Origin: Saccharicrinis carchari
Lineage (GTDB): Bacteria; Bacteroidota; Bacteroidia; Bacteroidales; Marinilabiliaceae
Direction: 5' to 3'
NCBI RefSeq assembly: GCF_900182605.1
Contig: NZ_FXTB01000001.1
Coordinates: 992,001 to 1,056,000 of the forward strand
Length of the DNA: 64,000 nt
Shown: positions 8,587-18,396 of the stretch, piece after piece
Layout of the letters: each line of letters opens with the position of its first letter
Position numbering within the stretch: the stretch's first letter is position 1
Made by a program: the position numbers and the translations under genes
Notes under the pieces: model-generated
What the model saw: the letters and a program-made list of their open reading frames with translations, nothing else
Told to the model about the DNA's origin: nothing
The model's database searches: none

Positions 8587-10437
8587 ATGGAGATGATGCA
8601 CAAATTAAAATATATATTATTCGGGCTTCTGTTGCTTAGTGCTTTTAATAGCCTTAGCGCCCAGGACATACAGTTTTCGGCACAGGCCAAGCAAGCAGTA
8701 TTGTCGGGAGAGAAATTTCAGCTGGTATATTCGGTCAACGAAGAAGGCAGTGACTTGCGCTTACCCCCCCTGCCCGACTTTACCGTTTTGATGGGTCCCA
8801 GCGTAATGACAAGCTCCAGTACGCAAATAATCAATGGTAAAGTTACGCGGAGCAAACAATATACCTACACTTACATCTTAAAATCGGACAAGCCGGGTAA
8901 CTATGTGATTGAACCGGCACAGATAAGCATTGACGGGCGAAAATATTCGAGTAACAAATTGAATATTGAAGTGGTAAAGGGGACATCCGGATCCGCACCC
9001 CGGCAACAGCAGCAACAGCAACAAAGTTCGGCAGGTGATGGTTCTTTTAGCAAGGACGATCTTTTTATTAAAGTAAGCCACAACAAAAGCAGCATTTATC
9101 AGGGCGAACCACTTGTGCTAACAACCAAAATATACACGCGCATCGATCTGGACAATGTATCTGATATCAAACATCCCGATTTCCGTAACTTTATTGTGCA
9201 GGATGTGGCCGATGCCAGTAACATAGACTGGTCGTATGAAGTGATCAACAACAAGCAATACCGGGTTGGCACTTTCGAGAAAAAAGTTTTGTATGCTCAA
9301 AATACCGGAACGCAAACCATTGAACCCACCGAGATAGAATTTTTAATAAAGCAACGCATACGCCGCAGATCGCAAAGTATTTTCGACGATTTTTTTGATA
9401 ACAACTACCGGGTAATAAAAAAACGGGTGAAATCTGATCCTATAAAAATTCAGGTTAAACCTTATCCTTCTGGCCAACCGCAATCCTTTTCGGGAGCAGT
9501 AGGCCAATTGAACATGGCTGTTTCTGCCTCCACCGATAAGGTGAAGGTAAACGATGGCATCACCATCAAGGTAGTTGTATCGGGTACGGGCAACCACAAA
9601 CTAATGTCGGCACCGGAGTTGAATTTCCCCAGCGATTTTGACATTTTTGATCCTACGGTGAAAAATAGTTTTCAGAATACCATTGCCGGAATGAAAGGAA
9701 GCAAAACTTTTGAGTATCTGATAATTCCCCGCTTCCCAGGTAATTTCACCATCGATCCGCTCAAGTTTTCGTATTTCGACTATAAAACCAAAAGTTTTAA
9801 AACAATAAGTTCTCAAGCCATAAACATAACCGTTGAAAAAAATGGAGATGGACAGGAATATACGGGCGGCACCTACAGCCCGTCGGGTGTTAACCGCGAA
9901 GATGTACGGTTTGTGGGTAAGGACATACGTTTTATCAAAACCGGTAATCCCCACCTTAAACCCCGAGGTACGTTTTTATTTGGTTCTACTTTATTTTATC
10001 TGGGTTACATTGTGCCTTTGCTATTGCTGGCTTTAGCATTTATTTTGTACCGTAAGCGAATGCACGAAAATGCCAATGTGCTGCAAACAAAAAACAAAAG
10101 AGCCAATAAGATAGCCAAAAAACGCTTGAAAAAATCGTCCACCTACTTAAAGGCTAAAGATCATGAAGCCTTTTACGACGAAGTACTCAGGGCTTTGTAC
10201 ACCTATTTAAGCGATAAGCTTTATTTACCTGTAAGCGAACTGAACAAGGACAAAGTAAGTATGCTGATAGAAGAAAGAGGAGCTAATGCAGAGGTACGCC
10301 AAGAGCTGATTTCGATACTCGACACTTGTGAGTTTGCCCGCTTCTCGCCCGGATCCGCAGGGGCTGAGCAAATGGATAAACTTTACCAACGTGCACTGAC
10401 CAACATTAGCCAACTCGACAACCAAATTAAAAACTAA
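8587..10437 (+). CDS. batD: BatD, exported beta-domain protein with C-terminal TM helix
   Basis: A 616-residue protein matching BatD. A signal peptide (HKLKYILFGLLLLSAFNSLSAQ) is followed by several immunoglobulin-like beta domains (about residues 25-450), a TM helix near 465-487 and a cytoplasmic helical domain (HEAFYDEVLRALYTYLSDKL). A seven-glutamine run stands near residues 140-146. Predicted to be the large periplasmic subunit of the Bat complex. Three nearby in-frame ATGs (8587, 8593, 8596) make the exact start uncertain by a few residues. batE follows after 7 bases. Confidence 0.92.
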   Translation: MEMMHKLKYILFGLLLLSAFNSLSAQDIQFSAQAKQAVLSGEKFQLVYSVNEEGSDLRLPPLPDFTVLMGPSVMTSSSTQIINGKVTRSKQYTYTYILKSDKPGNYVIEPAQISIDGRKYSSNKLNIEVVKGTSGSAPRQQQQQQQSSAGDGSFSKDDLFIKVSHNKSSIYQGEPLVLTTKIYTRIDLDNVSDIKHPDFRNFIVQDVADASNIDWSYEVINNKQYRVGTFEKKVLYAQNTGTQTIEPTEIEFLIKQRIRRRSQSIFDDFFDNNYRVIKKRVKSDPIKIQVKPYPSGQPQSFSGAVGQLNMAVSASTDKVKVNDGITIKVVVSGTGNHKLMSAPELNFPSDFDIFDPTVKNSFQNTIAGMKGSKTFEYLIIPRFPGNFTIDPLKFSYFDYKTKSFKTISSQAINITVEKNGDGQEYTGGTYSPSGVNREDVRFVGKDIRFIKTGNPHLKPRGTFLFGSTLFYLGYIVPLLLLALAFILYRKRMHENANVLQTKNKRANKIAKKRLKKSSTYLKAKDHEAFYDEVLRALYTYLSDKLYLPVSELNKDKVSMLIEERGANAEVRQELISILDTCEFARFSPGSAGAEQMDKLYQRALTNISQLDNQIKN

Positions 10438-10444
10438 AGTAACA

Positions 10445-11194
10445 ATGAAGAAATTAATCCTATATACGCTTATCCTGTTGTCGTTTACCTCGGTTTATGC
10501 CCAGGATAACAGATTCCAGGATGCAAACGCCTTTTATACCGATGGCAAGTTCGAAGAAGCTGTTTTGGCTTATAACGATATACTTAAAACAGGGGTAGAA
10601 AGTGCCGAGTTATATTATAATTTAGGCAACGCGTATTATAAATCGGGCCAATTGCCCCAGGCTATATTAAACTATGAGCGGGCGTTGTTGCTTGCACCAC
10701 ACGACAAAGACATTAGGTACAATCTGGAGATGAGCAACATGCAGATAACCGATAAAATAGAAACGGTCGGTGATTTTTTTCTAATTACCTGGTTCAACGA
10801 TTTTAAAAACAAAACAAAGTCCGATACCTGGGCAATGATATCAATTGTAGCTTTTGCTCTTGCTGTATTTAGTTTCGGTATCTTTTTATTTTCACGTACA
10901 CGAAACCTAAAACAAGCCACATTTGCATTGGCCATCTTTTTATTTGTGGGTGCCATGGTGGCATTTAATTTTTCGTCATCACAAAAAAACCGACTGACCA
11001 AACGCAATGGTGCTATTATTTTTGAACCTTCGGTAAACGTTAAAAGCTCCCCCTCGGCAGGAGGTACCGATCTTTTTATCCTGCACGAAGGAACCAAAGT
11101 AAACATATTGGAAGAATTGGGCGAATGGAACAAAATAGAGATAAGTGACGGCAGTGAAGGCTGGTTGCCCGTTTCGGCTATTGAAATAATCTGA
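10445..11194 (+). CDS. batE: BatE, TPR protein with SH3-like C-terminus
   Basis: A 249-residue protein. A signal peptide (MKKLILYTLILLSFTSVYAQ) is followed by TPR repeats (about residues 22-95, with AELYYNLGNAYYKSGQLPQA), two TM helices (about 118-140 and 152-168) and a bacterial SH3 domain with the NVKSSPSAGG start and a GWLPVSAIEII end. This TPR-TM-SH3 order is typical of BatE. It closes the bat cluster, and no hairpin terminator is obvious downstream. Confidence 0.91.
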   Translation: MKKLILYTLILLSFTSVYAQDNRFQDANAFYTDGKFEEAVLAYNDILKTGVESAELYYNLGNAYYKSGQLPQAILNYERALLLAPHDKDIRYNLEMSNMQITDKIETVGDFFLITWFNDFKNKTKSDTWAMISIVAFALAVFSFGIFLFSRTRNLKQATFALAIFLFVGAMVAFNFSSSQKNRLTKRNGAIIFEPSVNVKSSPSAGGTDLFILHEGTKVNILEELGEWNKIEISDGSEGWLPVSAIEII

Positions 11195-12148
11195 AAAAAT
11201 AAAAAAAACCGAATTAAAGGTGACCAAGCCCCTGAAATTATAAGTGTTTATTATTCTATTCTTAATGAAATATCCGGGTAAATCTACCCCAAAATTCAGA
11301 TGGCAATCAATTTCAAGATGAAATTAATCGACTTACTCTTTTAATTGAAAAATAGGATAATGAACACAACACATTTAAAGCCTCAGACCCAATTGAATAT
11401 TTAAATCTTTGATGTAAAAACACAATTTAAAGGCGGAGGATTGAGGTGATATTTTGGATATATCGAAATGGACTATATCTAAAATTTTAATTTATTACAA
11501 AGGCCTTTCAAAAGATATGATCAGGAAATTATCTGAATACTTTAAAATGCTGCCAGAGGCATTTAATCGTCTATATAAACTTACCAATAAAGTAAACAGA
11601 CATTTTAAGAATACCAGTTTGATGAATGCTATAAAAGTATGATAAGCAAGATAATGCACATTTTGCACAACCGAATGCTTGCTTCCGTTTTAGTATTCCA
11701 AAACCTTCCCTTGAAAAAGTAGGTTATAGACCTCACATTCTACAATAATAAAATTTTCAACATAAACAGATTAAGTAATGAAGTTAGCTACTGTTAATTT
11801 AATTACTGCATCGTGTTGCAAATAACAATAATCAAGGCATAATTAAAGGTGTAATTAATGGTACACAAATAAATATCCCGTTATTGTTAAGTCGTGTTAT
11901 GTTCCTATCTGAAACAAGTTCAAATATTATCGAAACACATCAAATTAAACCGTTTAAGTCAGCCAATTAGAATTTAGTGCAGGTTATTCATTCAATAGAA
12001 TTTCAGGTCTCGTTTGGGTCTCAATCGTTGTGCGTTGCGTTAAGCCTCATTACCAAAGCACCTAGGGCAAAGTAAAGGAAGAAATGGTTTTATGAAAACA
12101 GCCAGTCTGGCAATAAACAAAAGCAATAAAACACGCTACTTGCTTACC
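11195..12148. other. 954-base gap after the bat genes
   Basis: It holds the broken HigA-like gene (11278-11642). From 11643 to 12148 the sequence is A+T-rich, and I find no coding frame, RNA or repeat in it. Confidence 0.5.
11278..11642 (+). pseudogene. Decayed HigA-type helix-turn-helix antitoxin gene
   Basis: Translating across two frames recovers most of a Bacteroidota HigA-like antitoxin: DEINRLTLLIEK, stop, DNEHNTFKASDPIEYLN, frameshift, KHNLKAED, stop, GDILDISKWTISKIL, GLSKDMIRKLSEYF, EAFNRLYKL. In-frame stops stand at 11353 (TAG), 11415 (TAA) and 11442 (TGA), with a frame change near 11404-11409. The 62-codon open frame at 11454-11642 is only its C-terminal part. No HigB toxin gene is visible on either side, so the module appears dead and half lost. 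Family assignment is from recognised motifs, not a search. Confidence 0.75.
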
Positions 12149-12475
12149 TTATTCAAGTATGCTTTCATCTTCACATATTTCAAACACTTTATCCAATTTC
12201 ATCAGTGTCAGCAGGCTCATCACATCTTTGTGGATGCAACATAAAACAAAGGGGACATCTTTTTGCCGAGCTGTTTTTAAAGCCGATATGAGCACCCCAA
12301 AACCGCTACTGTCGATAAATTGAATATTCGACAAGTTAAGCACCACTTTACTATTGCTTTCGGATATTATTTTTGTGAGCACTCTTTTTACATCATCCGC
12401 TACTGCGGCAGTAAGTCTGTCCGAATCTTTAATACCGGCGACTACTATTCCGTTATTCATTCTTGTTTCAATCAT
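12149..12475 (-). CDS. STAS domain protein (anti-sigma factor antagonist type)
   Basis: A 108-residue protein that is a single STAS domain (N-terminus IVVAGIKDSDRL, core VVLNLSNIQFIDSSGFGVLI). The Ser pair in FIDSSGFG is at the position phosphorylated in SpoIIAA-type antagonists. It lies 15 bases after the HPt gene on the same strand, so the two are probably one operon. No RsbW-type kinase or SpoIIE-type phosphatase is nearby, so its partner is unknown. It is transcribed towards the end of the 954-base gap. Confidence 0.88.
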   Translation of the reverse strand: MIETRMNNGIVVAGIKDSDRLTAAVADDVKRVLTKIISESNSKVVLNLSNIQFIDSSGFGVLISALKTARQKDVPFVLCCIHKDVMSLLTLMKLDKVFEICEDESILE

Positions 12476-12490
12476 AAGAGTATTTAAGGT

Positions 12491-12970
12491 TTAATAGGTA
12501 CTTATCACTGTACTCAGCTCATCCCCAGCTTTTAAGCACAGGGTGTTAAATTTATCTATAAGATTTTGCAAAACATCTCGGTTTGCATTTTCAATCACCC
12601 ACTCCACTCTATCTTTAGGGTAACTCTCCAGATTTAATTTTATTTTTTTTATCTCCTCTTCCTGCTCTTGCGTAACGCTTTCCTTTTCGGATAGTTCAAT
12701 CACACGGAGCTGCTTAGCCAATAGTTCCGTATTTTTAAGGTCTATATTACCCAGCTCTTTCATCCCCATTGACATAACCGATGATTTGGCTTTGTGCGCA
12801 ATAGCTGCCACTTTCATCCAATCATTGTTTAGCATACCTTCCGTAAAGCCATCCGTAAACTCTGGGATCTGATCTATAAATATCTCTACCAATTCTTTTA
12901 TAATATCAGTATCTCCTTCTGCAATCCCCTCAAGATAAGTCAAATCGACGTATTTAAGATCCCCTTCCAT
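12491..12970 (-). CDS. HPt (histidine phosphotransfer) domain protein
   Basis: A 159-residue protein with an HPt four-helix bundle. IAHKAKSSVMSMGM carries the predicted phosphorylatable His59; the preceding helices DIIKELVEIFIDQIP and LNNDWMKVAAIAHK fit the fold. The C-terminal 60 residues form a charged helical extension (SEKESVTQEQEEEIKKIK) not found in minimal HPt proteins. It should pass phosphate between a hybrid kinase and a response regulator, but neither is adjacent. It lies 15 bases upstream of the STAS gene. Confidence 0.85.
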   Translation of the reverse strand: MEGDLKYVDLTYLEGIAEGDTDIIKELVEIFIDQIPEFTDGFTEGMLNNDWMKVAAIAHKAKSSVMSMGMKELGNIDLKNTELLAKQLRVIELSEKESVTQEQEEEIKKIKLNLESYPKDRVEWVIENANRDVLQNLIDKFNTLCLKAGDELSTVISTY

Positions 12971-13001
12971 AGAGCATGGCTTTTAATATTTAAATAGATT
13001 A

Positions 13002-13009
13002 CAAATCTA
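13002..13009 (-). promoter_or_regulatory. Possible promoter -7 element of the HPt-STAS pair
   Basis: Read on the minus strand the site is TAGATTTG, matching TAnnTTTG, 31 bases before the HPt start. It overlaps a small inverted repeat (AGATT-ACA-AATCT). No good -33 element is seen. Confidence 0.4.
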
Positions 13010-13163
13010 TGTTTTTTTATCATAAGAACATAAACCTGTAAGTTAATAATTCTTTATTGGACTTAAAGATATATATTCTTTAAAAAAAACAAATACTATA
13101 TTGTATTTTTAGCGCCTCCTTCCCAATTATTTAGCCAAAACCTAAAAAGAAAGTAATTGTCAT

Positions 13164-13193
13164 ATTGCAAGGAATAACAATTGTATACATTTG
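13164..13193 (+). promoter_or_regulatory. Probable gcvT promoter
   Basis: ATTG at 13164-13167, an 18-base spacer and TACATTTG at 13186-13193 together match the Bacteroidota TTTG/TAnnTTTG promoter. The start codon is 49 bases further on. Confidence 0.5.
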
Positions 13194-13242
13194 TATCAGC
13201 AACAAAAACATTAAATATAAGACAATTAAAACGAACTAAGGT

Positions 13243-14331
13243 ATGACCATTAAAAAAACTGCATTCCACGCCATCCATAACCGTCTACATGCCAAAATGA
13301 TGCCTTTTGCCGGCTACGAAATGCCCATTGAATATACAGGTATAAGCCTTGAGCATCTTCAGGTTCGCAACGCAGTAGGTGTTTTTGACGTATCGCATAT
13401 GGGTGAGTTTTGGGTTAAAGGACCCAATGCACTCGATTTTATACAAAAAGTTAGTTCAAACGATGCCTCCAACCTTGATGTGGGGCAGGCGCAATATGCT
13501 TATTTCCCTAACGGTAAAGGCGGTATCGTAGATGATTTTTTGGTTTATAAGTACGAAGAGGAAAAGTACCTGCTGGTGGTAAATGCTGCCAATATACATA
13601 AAGATTGGGACTGGTGTGTTAAAAACAATACTGCCGGAGCCGAACTGGAAAATGCATCCGATGCTATCTCGCAGTTGGCTATCCAGGGGCCAAAATCTAT
13701 CGATACTTTGCAAAAAGTAACGGATATTGACCTATCCAAAATCCCTTTTTATAGTTTTGTAAAGGGTAAAATTGCCGGCGTAGAGGAAGTGATTATATCT
13801 AATACAGGATATACCGGAGCCGGTGGTTTCGAGTTATATATGTACAACAAAGATGCGGTACAAGTTTGGGAAGCAATATTTGAAGCGGGCAAAGAGTTTG
13901 GTATACAAGCGGTAGGTCTGGGAGCCAGGGATACCCTTCGGTTAGAAATGGGTTACTGTTTGTACGGCAACGACATCGACGAAACCACCTCTCCGATAGA
14001 GGCAGGCTTGGGATGGATTACAAAATTTACCGACAACAAACAGTTTATTGATAAGGAAACCCTGCTGGCACAGAAAACCCATGGCGTTAAGCAGCGTTTA
14101 AAAGGTTTTAAAATGATTGACCGAGGTATCCCACGTAAAGGATACCAAATTGTTGATGCCATGGACAAGGTGATAGGTCGCGTGACTTCCGGAACACAAT
14201 CGCCTGTATTAAAAACGGGGATAGGCCTGGGCTACGTGGAAAGTGAAAAAGCTAAGCCGGGTTCCGAAGTTTTTATTAAGGTGAGAAATAAAACCCTAAA
14301 AGCCGAGATTGTAAAAACCCCATTTATATAA
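13243..14331 (+). CDS. gcvT: Aminomethyltransferase (glycine cleavage system T protein)
   Basis: A 362-residue full-length T protein. It transfers the aminomethyl carbon from the lipoylated H protein to tetrahydrofolate, releasing ammonia. N-terminal features are [11 protein letters not shown] and [14 protein letters not shown]; the folate-binding part includes [14 protein letters not shown] and [14 protein letters not shown]; the C-terminal barrel contains GIGLGYVE. The gcvH and gcvP genes are not beside it, which is common in Bacteroidota. It precedes serC by 135 bases on the same strand, placing glycine and serine genes together. Confidence 0.96.
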   Translation: MTIKKTAFHAIHNRLHAKMMPFAGYEMPIEYTGISLEHLQVRNAVGVFDVSHMGEFWVKGPNALDFIQKVSSNDASNLDVGQAQYAYFPNGKGGIVDDFLVYKYEEEKYLLVVNAANIHKDWDWCVKNNTAGAELENASDAISQLAIQGPKSIDTLQKVTDIDLSKIPFYSFVKGKIAGVEEVIISNTGYTGAGGFELYMYNKDAVQVWEAIFEAGKEFGIQAVGLGARDTLRLEMGYCLYGNDIDETTSPIEAGLGWITKFTDNKQFIDKETLLAQKTHGVKQRLKGFKMIDRGIPRKGYQIVDAMDKVIGRVTSGTQSPVLKTGIGLGYVESEKAKPGSEVFIKVRNKTLKAEIVKTPFI

Positions 14332-14401
14332 TGATCGAGAAATATAAATGATAAAAATCATTAAATAGTAAATTACGCACAGATTAAATTCTATATTTTT
14401 C

Positions 14402-14409
14402 TATTTTTG
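14402..14409 (+). promoter_or_regulatory. Possible serC promoter -7 element
   Basis: TATTTTTG followed by CGAA, a TAnnTTTG match 57 bases before serC. The string TATTTTTGCGAA is also found before batD. The -33 region is weak. Confidence 0.45.
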
Positions 14410-14466
14410 CGAATAAATCATCAGCGAACTACAAATTACTTTAAGTAAGTTTAATATATTCAATTT

Positions 14467-15537
14467 ATGAAAAAACACAATTTTTCCGCCGGACCATCCA
14501 TTTTACCGGAATTTACCATTAAAAACACAGCCGAAGCAGTAACTAATTTTGCCGGAACAGGTTTATCTGTTATGGAAGTATCGCATCGTTCAAAAGAATT
14601 TGTTGCGGTAATGGACGAGGCCATTTCTACGGTTAAAGAATTATTGCACGTTCCCGCAGGTTATCACGTACTTTTTTTGGGAGGTGGCGCTAGCACGCAA
14701 TTCTGCATGGCTCCGTACAACCTGCTAAAAACCAAAGCCGGTTATTTAAATACCGGAGCCTGGGCTGCCAAAGCACAAAAAGAAGCCAAGTTATTTGGTG
14801 AGGTAATAGAGATCGCTTCTTCTAAAGACAAAAACTACAATTATATCCCCAAAAAATTCGATGTACCATCTGATTTAGATTACTTGCACCTCACCACCAA
14901 CAATACTATTTATGGTACAGAAACTAAAACCGATTTAGATCTTGGGGTACGGTTGGTAGCCGACATGTCGTCCGATATTTTTTCTCGTCCCGTGGACATC
15001 TCTAAATATAACCTTATATATGCCGGAGCGCAAAAAAACCTTGCTCCTGCAGGTGTTACGCTGGTTATTGTAAAAGAAGAAGCACTGGGAAAAATGGATA
15101 GGGCTATACCATCCATGTTAGATTACCGCACACACATAGCGGCCGCCTCTATGTACAATACACCTCCCGTATTGCCTGTTTATGCTGCGTTACAAACATT
15201 AAACTGGCTTAAAAACAATGGAGGCATTAGCACCATAAATAAAAAGAATATTGAAAAAGCTGCGGTTTTATACGATGAGATAGACAGCAACAAGTTTTTT
15301 AAAGCTACTGTTGAGGATCCTGAAGACAGATCCATTATGAACATTTGCTTTGTAATGCAGGATGAGTATGCCGATCTGGAAGGCGAGTTCATGCAGCTTG
15401 CCACTTCCAAAGGATGTGTAGGCATTAAAGGGCACCGCTCAGTTGGAGGTTTTAGGGCTTCTACCTACAACGCCATGCCTAAAGAGAGTATTGAAGTATT
15501 GGTAGCTGCCATGCAGGAATTTGCCGCCAAGCATTAA
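14467..15537 (+). CDS. serC: Phosphoserine aminotransferase
   Basis: A 356-residue class V aminotransferase that makes 3-phosphoserine from 3-phosphohydroxypyruvate with glutamate. The N-terminal [17 protein letters not shown] and the GGGASTQF loop are SerC hallmarks. The PLP lysine lies in [12 protein letters not shown]. The end [16 protein letters not shown] gives the phosphate-binding residues. serA follows after 27 bases, so the pair is almost certainly co-transcribed. Confidence 0.97.
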   Translation: MKKHNFSAGPSILPEFTIKNTAEAVTNFAGTGLSVMEVSHRSKEFVAVMDEAISTVKELLHVPAGYHVLFLGGGASTQFCMAPYNLLKTKAGYLNTGAWAAKAQKEAKLFGEVIEIASSKDKNYNYIPKKFDVPSDLDYLHLTTNNTIYGTETKTDLDLGVRLVADMSSDIFSRPVDISKYNLIYAGAQKNLAPAGVTLVIVKEEALGKMDRAIPSMLDYRTHIAAASMYNTPPVLPVYAALQTLNWLKNNGGISTINKKNIEKAAVLYDEIDSNKFFKATVEDPEDRSIMNICFVMQDEYADLEGEFMQLATSKGCVGIKGHRSVGGFRASTYNAMPKESIEVLVAAMQEFAAKH

Positions 15538-15564
15538 AAACAAAAAGAATTCAAGAAAATTATT

Positions 15565-16479
15565 ATGACAAAAGTACTTGTTGCCACTGAAAAGCCTTTT
15601 GCTAAGGCTGCCGTGGATCAAATAAAAACAATTGTTGAAAACGCTGGTTTCGATTTTGCTTTGCTTGAGAAATATAACGATAAATCAGCTTTGTTGGAAG
15701 CCGTAAAGGATGCCACAGCAATGATTGTGCGTTCGGATGATGTTAATGCGGATGTTGTACGCGCTGCCAAAAACCTGAAAATTGTGGTAAGGGCAGGCGC
15801 CGGATACGATAACCTTGATTTAGATGCTTGTACTGCCAACAATGTGGTGGCAATGAACACACCGGGTCAAAACTCCAATGCCGTTGCCGAGCTGGTTTTC
15901 GGGATGCTGATTTCGATGGTACGTAATGCCTACAATGGAACTGCCGGAACAGAACTTAGAGGTAAAAAAATTGGTATTCATGCCTACGGAAACGTAGGTA
16001 TCTACGTGGCCAAAATTGCCAAGGGAATGGGAATGGAAGTATATGCATTCGATCCATTTGTAAGCGCCGACAAAATAAAAGCCGACGGTGTTACCCCCCT
16101 TGATACTGTAGAAGAGCTCTACTCCACTTGTCAGTATGTTTCGCTGCATATACCGGCCACTGAAAAAACCAAAGAATCTATCAACTACGCATTGCTTAAC
16201 AGAATGCCTAAAGGTGCGGTTTTGATAAATACTGCACGTAAAGAAGTAATCCACGCCGATATTGTTAAGCTGATGAAGGATAGAAGTGATTTTGCTTACA
16301 TCTCGGACATTATGCCCGATAATAAAGACGATTTTGCCCCCTTTGAAGGAAGATATTTTTTCACTCCGAAAAAAATGGGGGCGCAAACCGCCGAGGCCAA
16401 TATTAACGCAGGTGTAGCGGCTGCCAACCAAATTGTTGATTATCTTAAAAACGGCAATACTACCTACAAGGTAAATTAA
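15565..16479 (+). CDS. serA: D-3-phosphoglycerate dehydrogenase, short form
   Basis: A 304-residue D-isomer 2-hydroxyacid dehydrogenase that feeds SerC. The Rossmann motif appears as GKKIGIHAYGNVGIYVAK near residues 132-150 and the substrate arginine in NTARKEV. There is no ACT regulatory domain, so the usual serine feedback site is missing. The canonical catalytic His-containing motif near the C-terminus reads TPKKMGAQTAEAN, with Lys where His is expected, and the usual Glu region reads DIMPDNK. I recall similar forms in other Bacteroidota, so activity is probably kept. Confidence 0.93.
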   Translation: MTKVLVATEKPFAKAAVDQIKTIVENAGFDFALLEKYNDKSALLEAVKDATAMIVRSDDVNADVVRAAKNLKIVVRAGAGYDNLDLDACTANNVVAMNTPGQNSNAVAELVFGMLISMVRNAYNGTAGTELRGKKIGIHAYGNVGIYVAKIAKGMGMEVYAFDPFVSADKIKADGVTPLDTVEELYSTCQYVSLHIPATEKTKESINYALLNRMPKGAVLINTARKEVIHADIVKLMKDRSDFAYISDIMPDNKDDFAPFEGRYFFTPKKMGAQTAEANINAGVAAANQIVDYLKNGNTTYKVN

Positions 16480-16532
16480 TACGCACTGTAGATGATACCA
16501 TTGTAACAATAGTTACATGCAGCAGATAAAAT

Positions 16533-16571
16533 AAAAATGGGCAACGCTTAAATGCAGTTGCCCATTTTTTT
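16533..16571 (+). terminator. Terminator after serA
   Basis: AAAAATGGGCAAC and GTTGCCCATTTTT form a 13-bp perfect stem with an 11-base loop and a T run on both strands. It lies 54 bases after the serA stop. Confidence 0.9.
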
Positions 16572-16966
16572 ATACGCAAATTATATGTAGAATGACGAAT
16601 TACGATAGTGATTTTCTTTAGTAAAAACGCTTTTAAAAACCCTTTGAACTCGATTTTTACTGCGGGGATTAGCCATAAGACACCTTGAACCATCAGAACA
16701 GCAAGCAGCGGTGCTATTCACTTCACCCATCGTGTTTATAGGATCTTATCTACGCCCAATACACCTATTTAATACGAGCGAACGAATCATGCTACCAAAA
16801 CAATCCACATACAATACGGCTGTAAAACCATTAAAAAAAAACTTGCCATACACAATAAAACCCTAACTTAGGGTAGTAGTAGTTATTAAGAGATACGATT
16901 TTAAAGCCCAAAAGCTTCTTCAAGCAAAGGATTTAAAAAATTCAACTTACATATATTTTACCAATT
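16572..16966. other. Gap before fumC
   Basis: 395 bases with no open frame. The only clear structure is the palindrome at 16860-16874. No TAnnTTTG element is found close to fumC. Confidence 0.5.
16860..16874. promoter_or_regulatory. Palindrome upstream of fumC, possible operator
   Basis: ACCCTAA-C-TTAGGGT is a perfect 7-bp inverted repeat around one base, followed by a short GTA triplet repeat. It lies 92 bases before fumC. The size and symmetry suit a dimeric regulator, but no factor can be named. Confidence 0.35.
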
Positions 16967-18361
16967 ATGGATTTTAGAATAGAAAAAGACACGATGGGTG
17001 AGGTTAAGGTACCTGCCAACAAATACTGGGCAGCACAAACACAACGTTCGCTCCTGAATTTTCCCATTGGCCCGGAAGCTTCGATGCCAAAGGAGATTAT
17101 TCAGGCTTTTGGCTACCTTAAAAAGGCAGCTGCCTATGCCAATCACCAACACGGGGTGTTACCCAAGGAAAAACGCGATTTAATCGCTAAAGCATGCGAA
17201 GAGATTATACAAGGTAAATTAAACGACCAGTTTCCTCTTGTAATATGGCAAACAGGCAGCGGAACACAATCGAATATGAACTGCAACGAGGTGGTAGCCA
17301 ACCGCTCGCATGTGCTCAACGGCGGAAAATTAGGACGAGGCAATATGCTGGTTCATCCTAACGATGACGTCAACAAATCGCAATCGTCCAACGATACTTT
17401 CCCTACAGCTATGCACATTGCAGCTTATAAAATGCTTATTGAAAAAACCATCCCCGGCATCGAAACCTTACAACATACCCTGGCTGCCAAATCAAAGGAA
17501 ATGATGGAAGTAGTAAAAATAGGCCGTACCCATTTGATGGATGCCACACCACTGACTTTGGGGCAGGAGTTTTCGGCCTATGCCTATCAGCTGAGCTTTG
17601 GACTGAAAGCCCTGAAAGCTACACTGGCACATCTATCGCAACTGGCTCTGGGGGGAACGGCCGTAGGCACAGGGCTCAACGCGCCCGGGGGGTATGACAT
17701 TACCGTAGCCAAATACATTGCTCAATTTACCGGTCTGCCCTTTATAACGGCCCAAAATAAATTTGAATCCTTAGCAGCGAACGATGCCATCGTGGAGAGC
17801 CATGGAGCACTTAAGCAAATTGCGGTGAGCCTGATGAAGATTGCCAACGACATTCGCCTTCTGGCATCCGGCCCGCGGTCGGGTATTGGCGAGATATCTA
17901 TTCCCGAAAATGAGCCCGGTTCTTCCATCATGCCCGGAAAAGTGAACCCTACGCAGGCCGAAGCTTTGACTATGGTGTGTGCACAAGTAATGGGCAACGA
18001 CGTAGCTATAATGGTGGGTGGTTCCAATGGTCATCTTGAACTCAACGTTTATAAGCCCATGATGATTTACAACTTTTTGCAAAGCGCCGAATTATTGGGT
18101 GATGCCTGTATGGCTTTTAACAACAATTGTGTGCTTGGCATAAAGCCGAATCATACGCGTATAAAAATGCATTTGGACAACTCTCTGATGTTGGTAACTG
18201 CACTTAACACGCACATTGGTTATTATAAGTCGGCTGAGATTGCCAAAAGAGCCCACAAAGAGGGAATTACCCTTAAACAAGCTGCTTTGGCACTAGGATA
18301 CCTCAGCGCCGATGAATTCGACAAGTGGGTGGATCCCGGTAAAATGACCGGAACACTTTAA
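16967..18361 (+). CDS. fumC: Class II fumarate hydratase
   Basis: A 464-residue class II fumarase, the usual length; it interconverts fumarate and malate in the TCA cycle. Visible signatures are [13 protein letters not shown] (residues about 100-112), [16 protein letters not shown] with the active-site histidine, and the superfamily signature [16 protein letters not shown]. It is a single gene with its own 487-base upstream gap. Aspartase is a related alternative, but the fumarase-like N-terminus and the TGLNAPGG motif argue against it. Confidence 0.95.
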   Translation: MDFRIEKDTMGEVKVPANKYWAAQTQRSLLNFPIGPEASMPKEIIQAFGYLKKAAAYANHQHGVLPKEKRDLIAKACEEIIQGKLNDQFPLVIWQTGSGTQSNMNCNEVVANRSHVLNGGKLGRGNMLVHPNDDVNKSQSSNDTFPTAMHIAAYKMLIEKTIPGIETLQHTLAAKSKEMMEVVKIGRTHLMDATPLTLGQEFSAYAYQLSFGLKALKATLAHLSQLALGGTAVGTGLNAPGGYDITVAKYIAQFTGLPFITAQNKFESLAANDAIVESHGALKQIAVSLMKIANDIRLLASGPRSGIGEISIPENEPGSSIMPGKVNPTQAEALTMVCAQVMGNDVAIMVGGSNGHLELNVYKPMMIYNFLQSAELLGDACMAFNNNCVLGIKPNHTRIKMHLDNSLMLVTALNTHIGYYKSAEIAKRAHKEGITLKQAALALGYLSADEFDKWVDPGKMTGTL

Positions 18362-18396
18362 GGGGAAAAATGCATAAGTTTGTTTATTAAGGATAG

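Noticed and set aside
15820-16509. A 229-codon minus-strand open frame over serA
   Set aside because: It is the shadow of serA; its composition is not protein-like.
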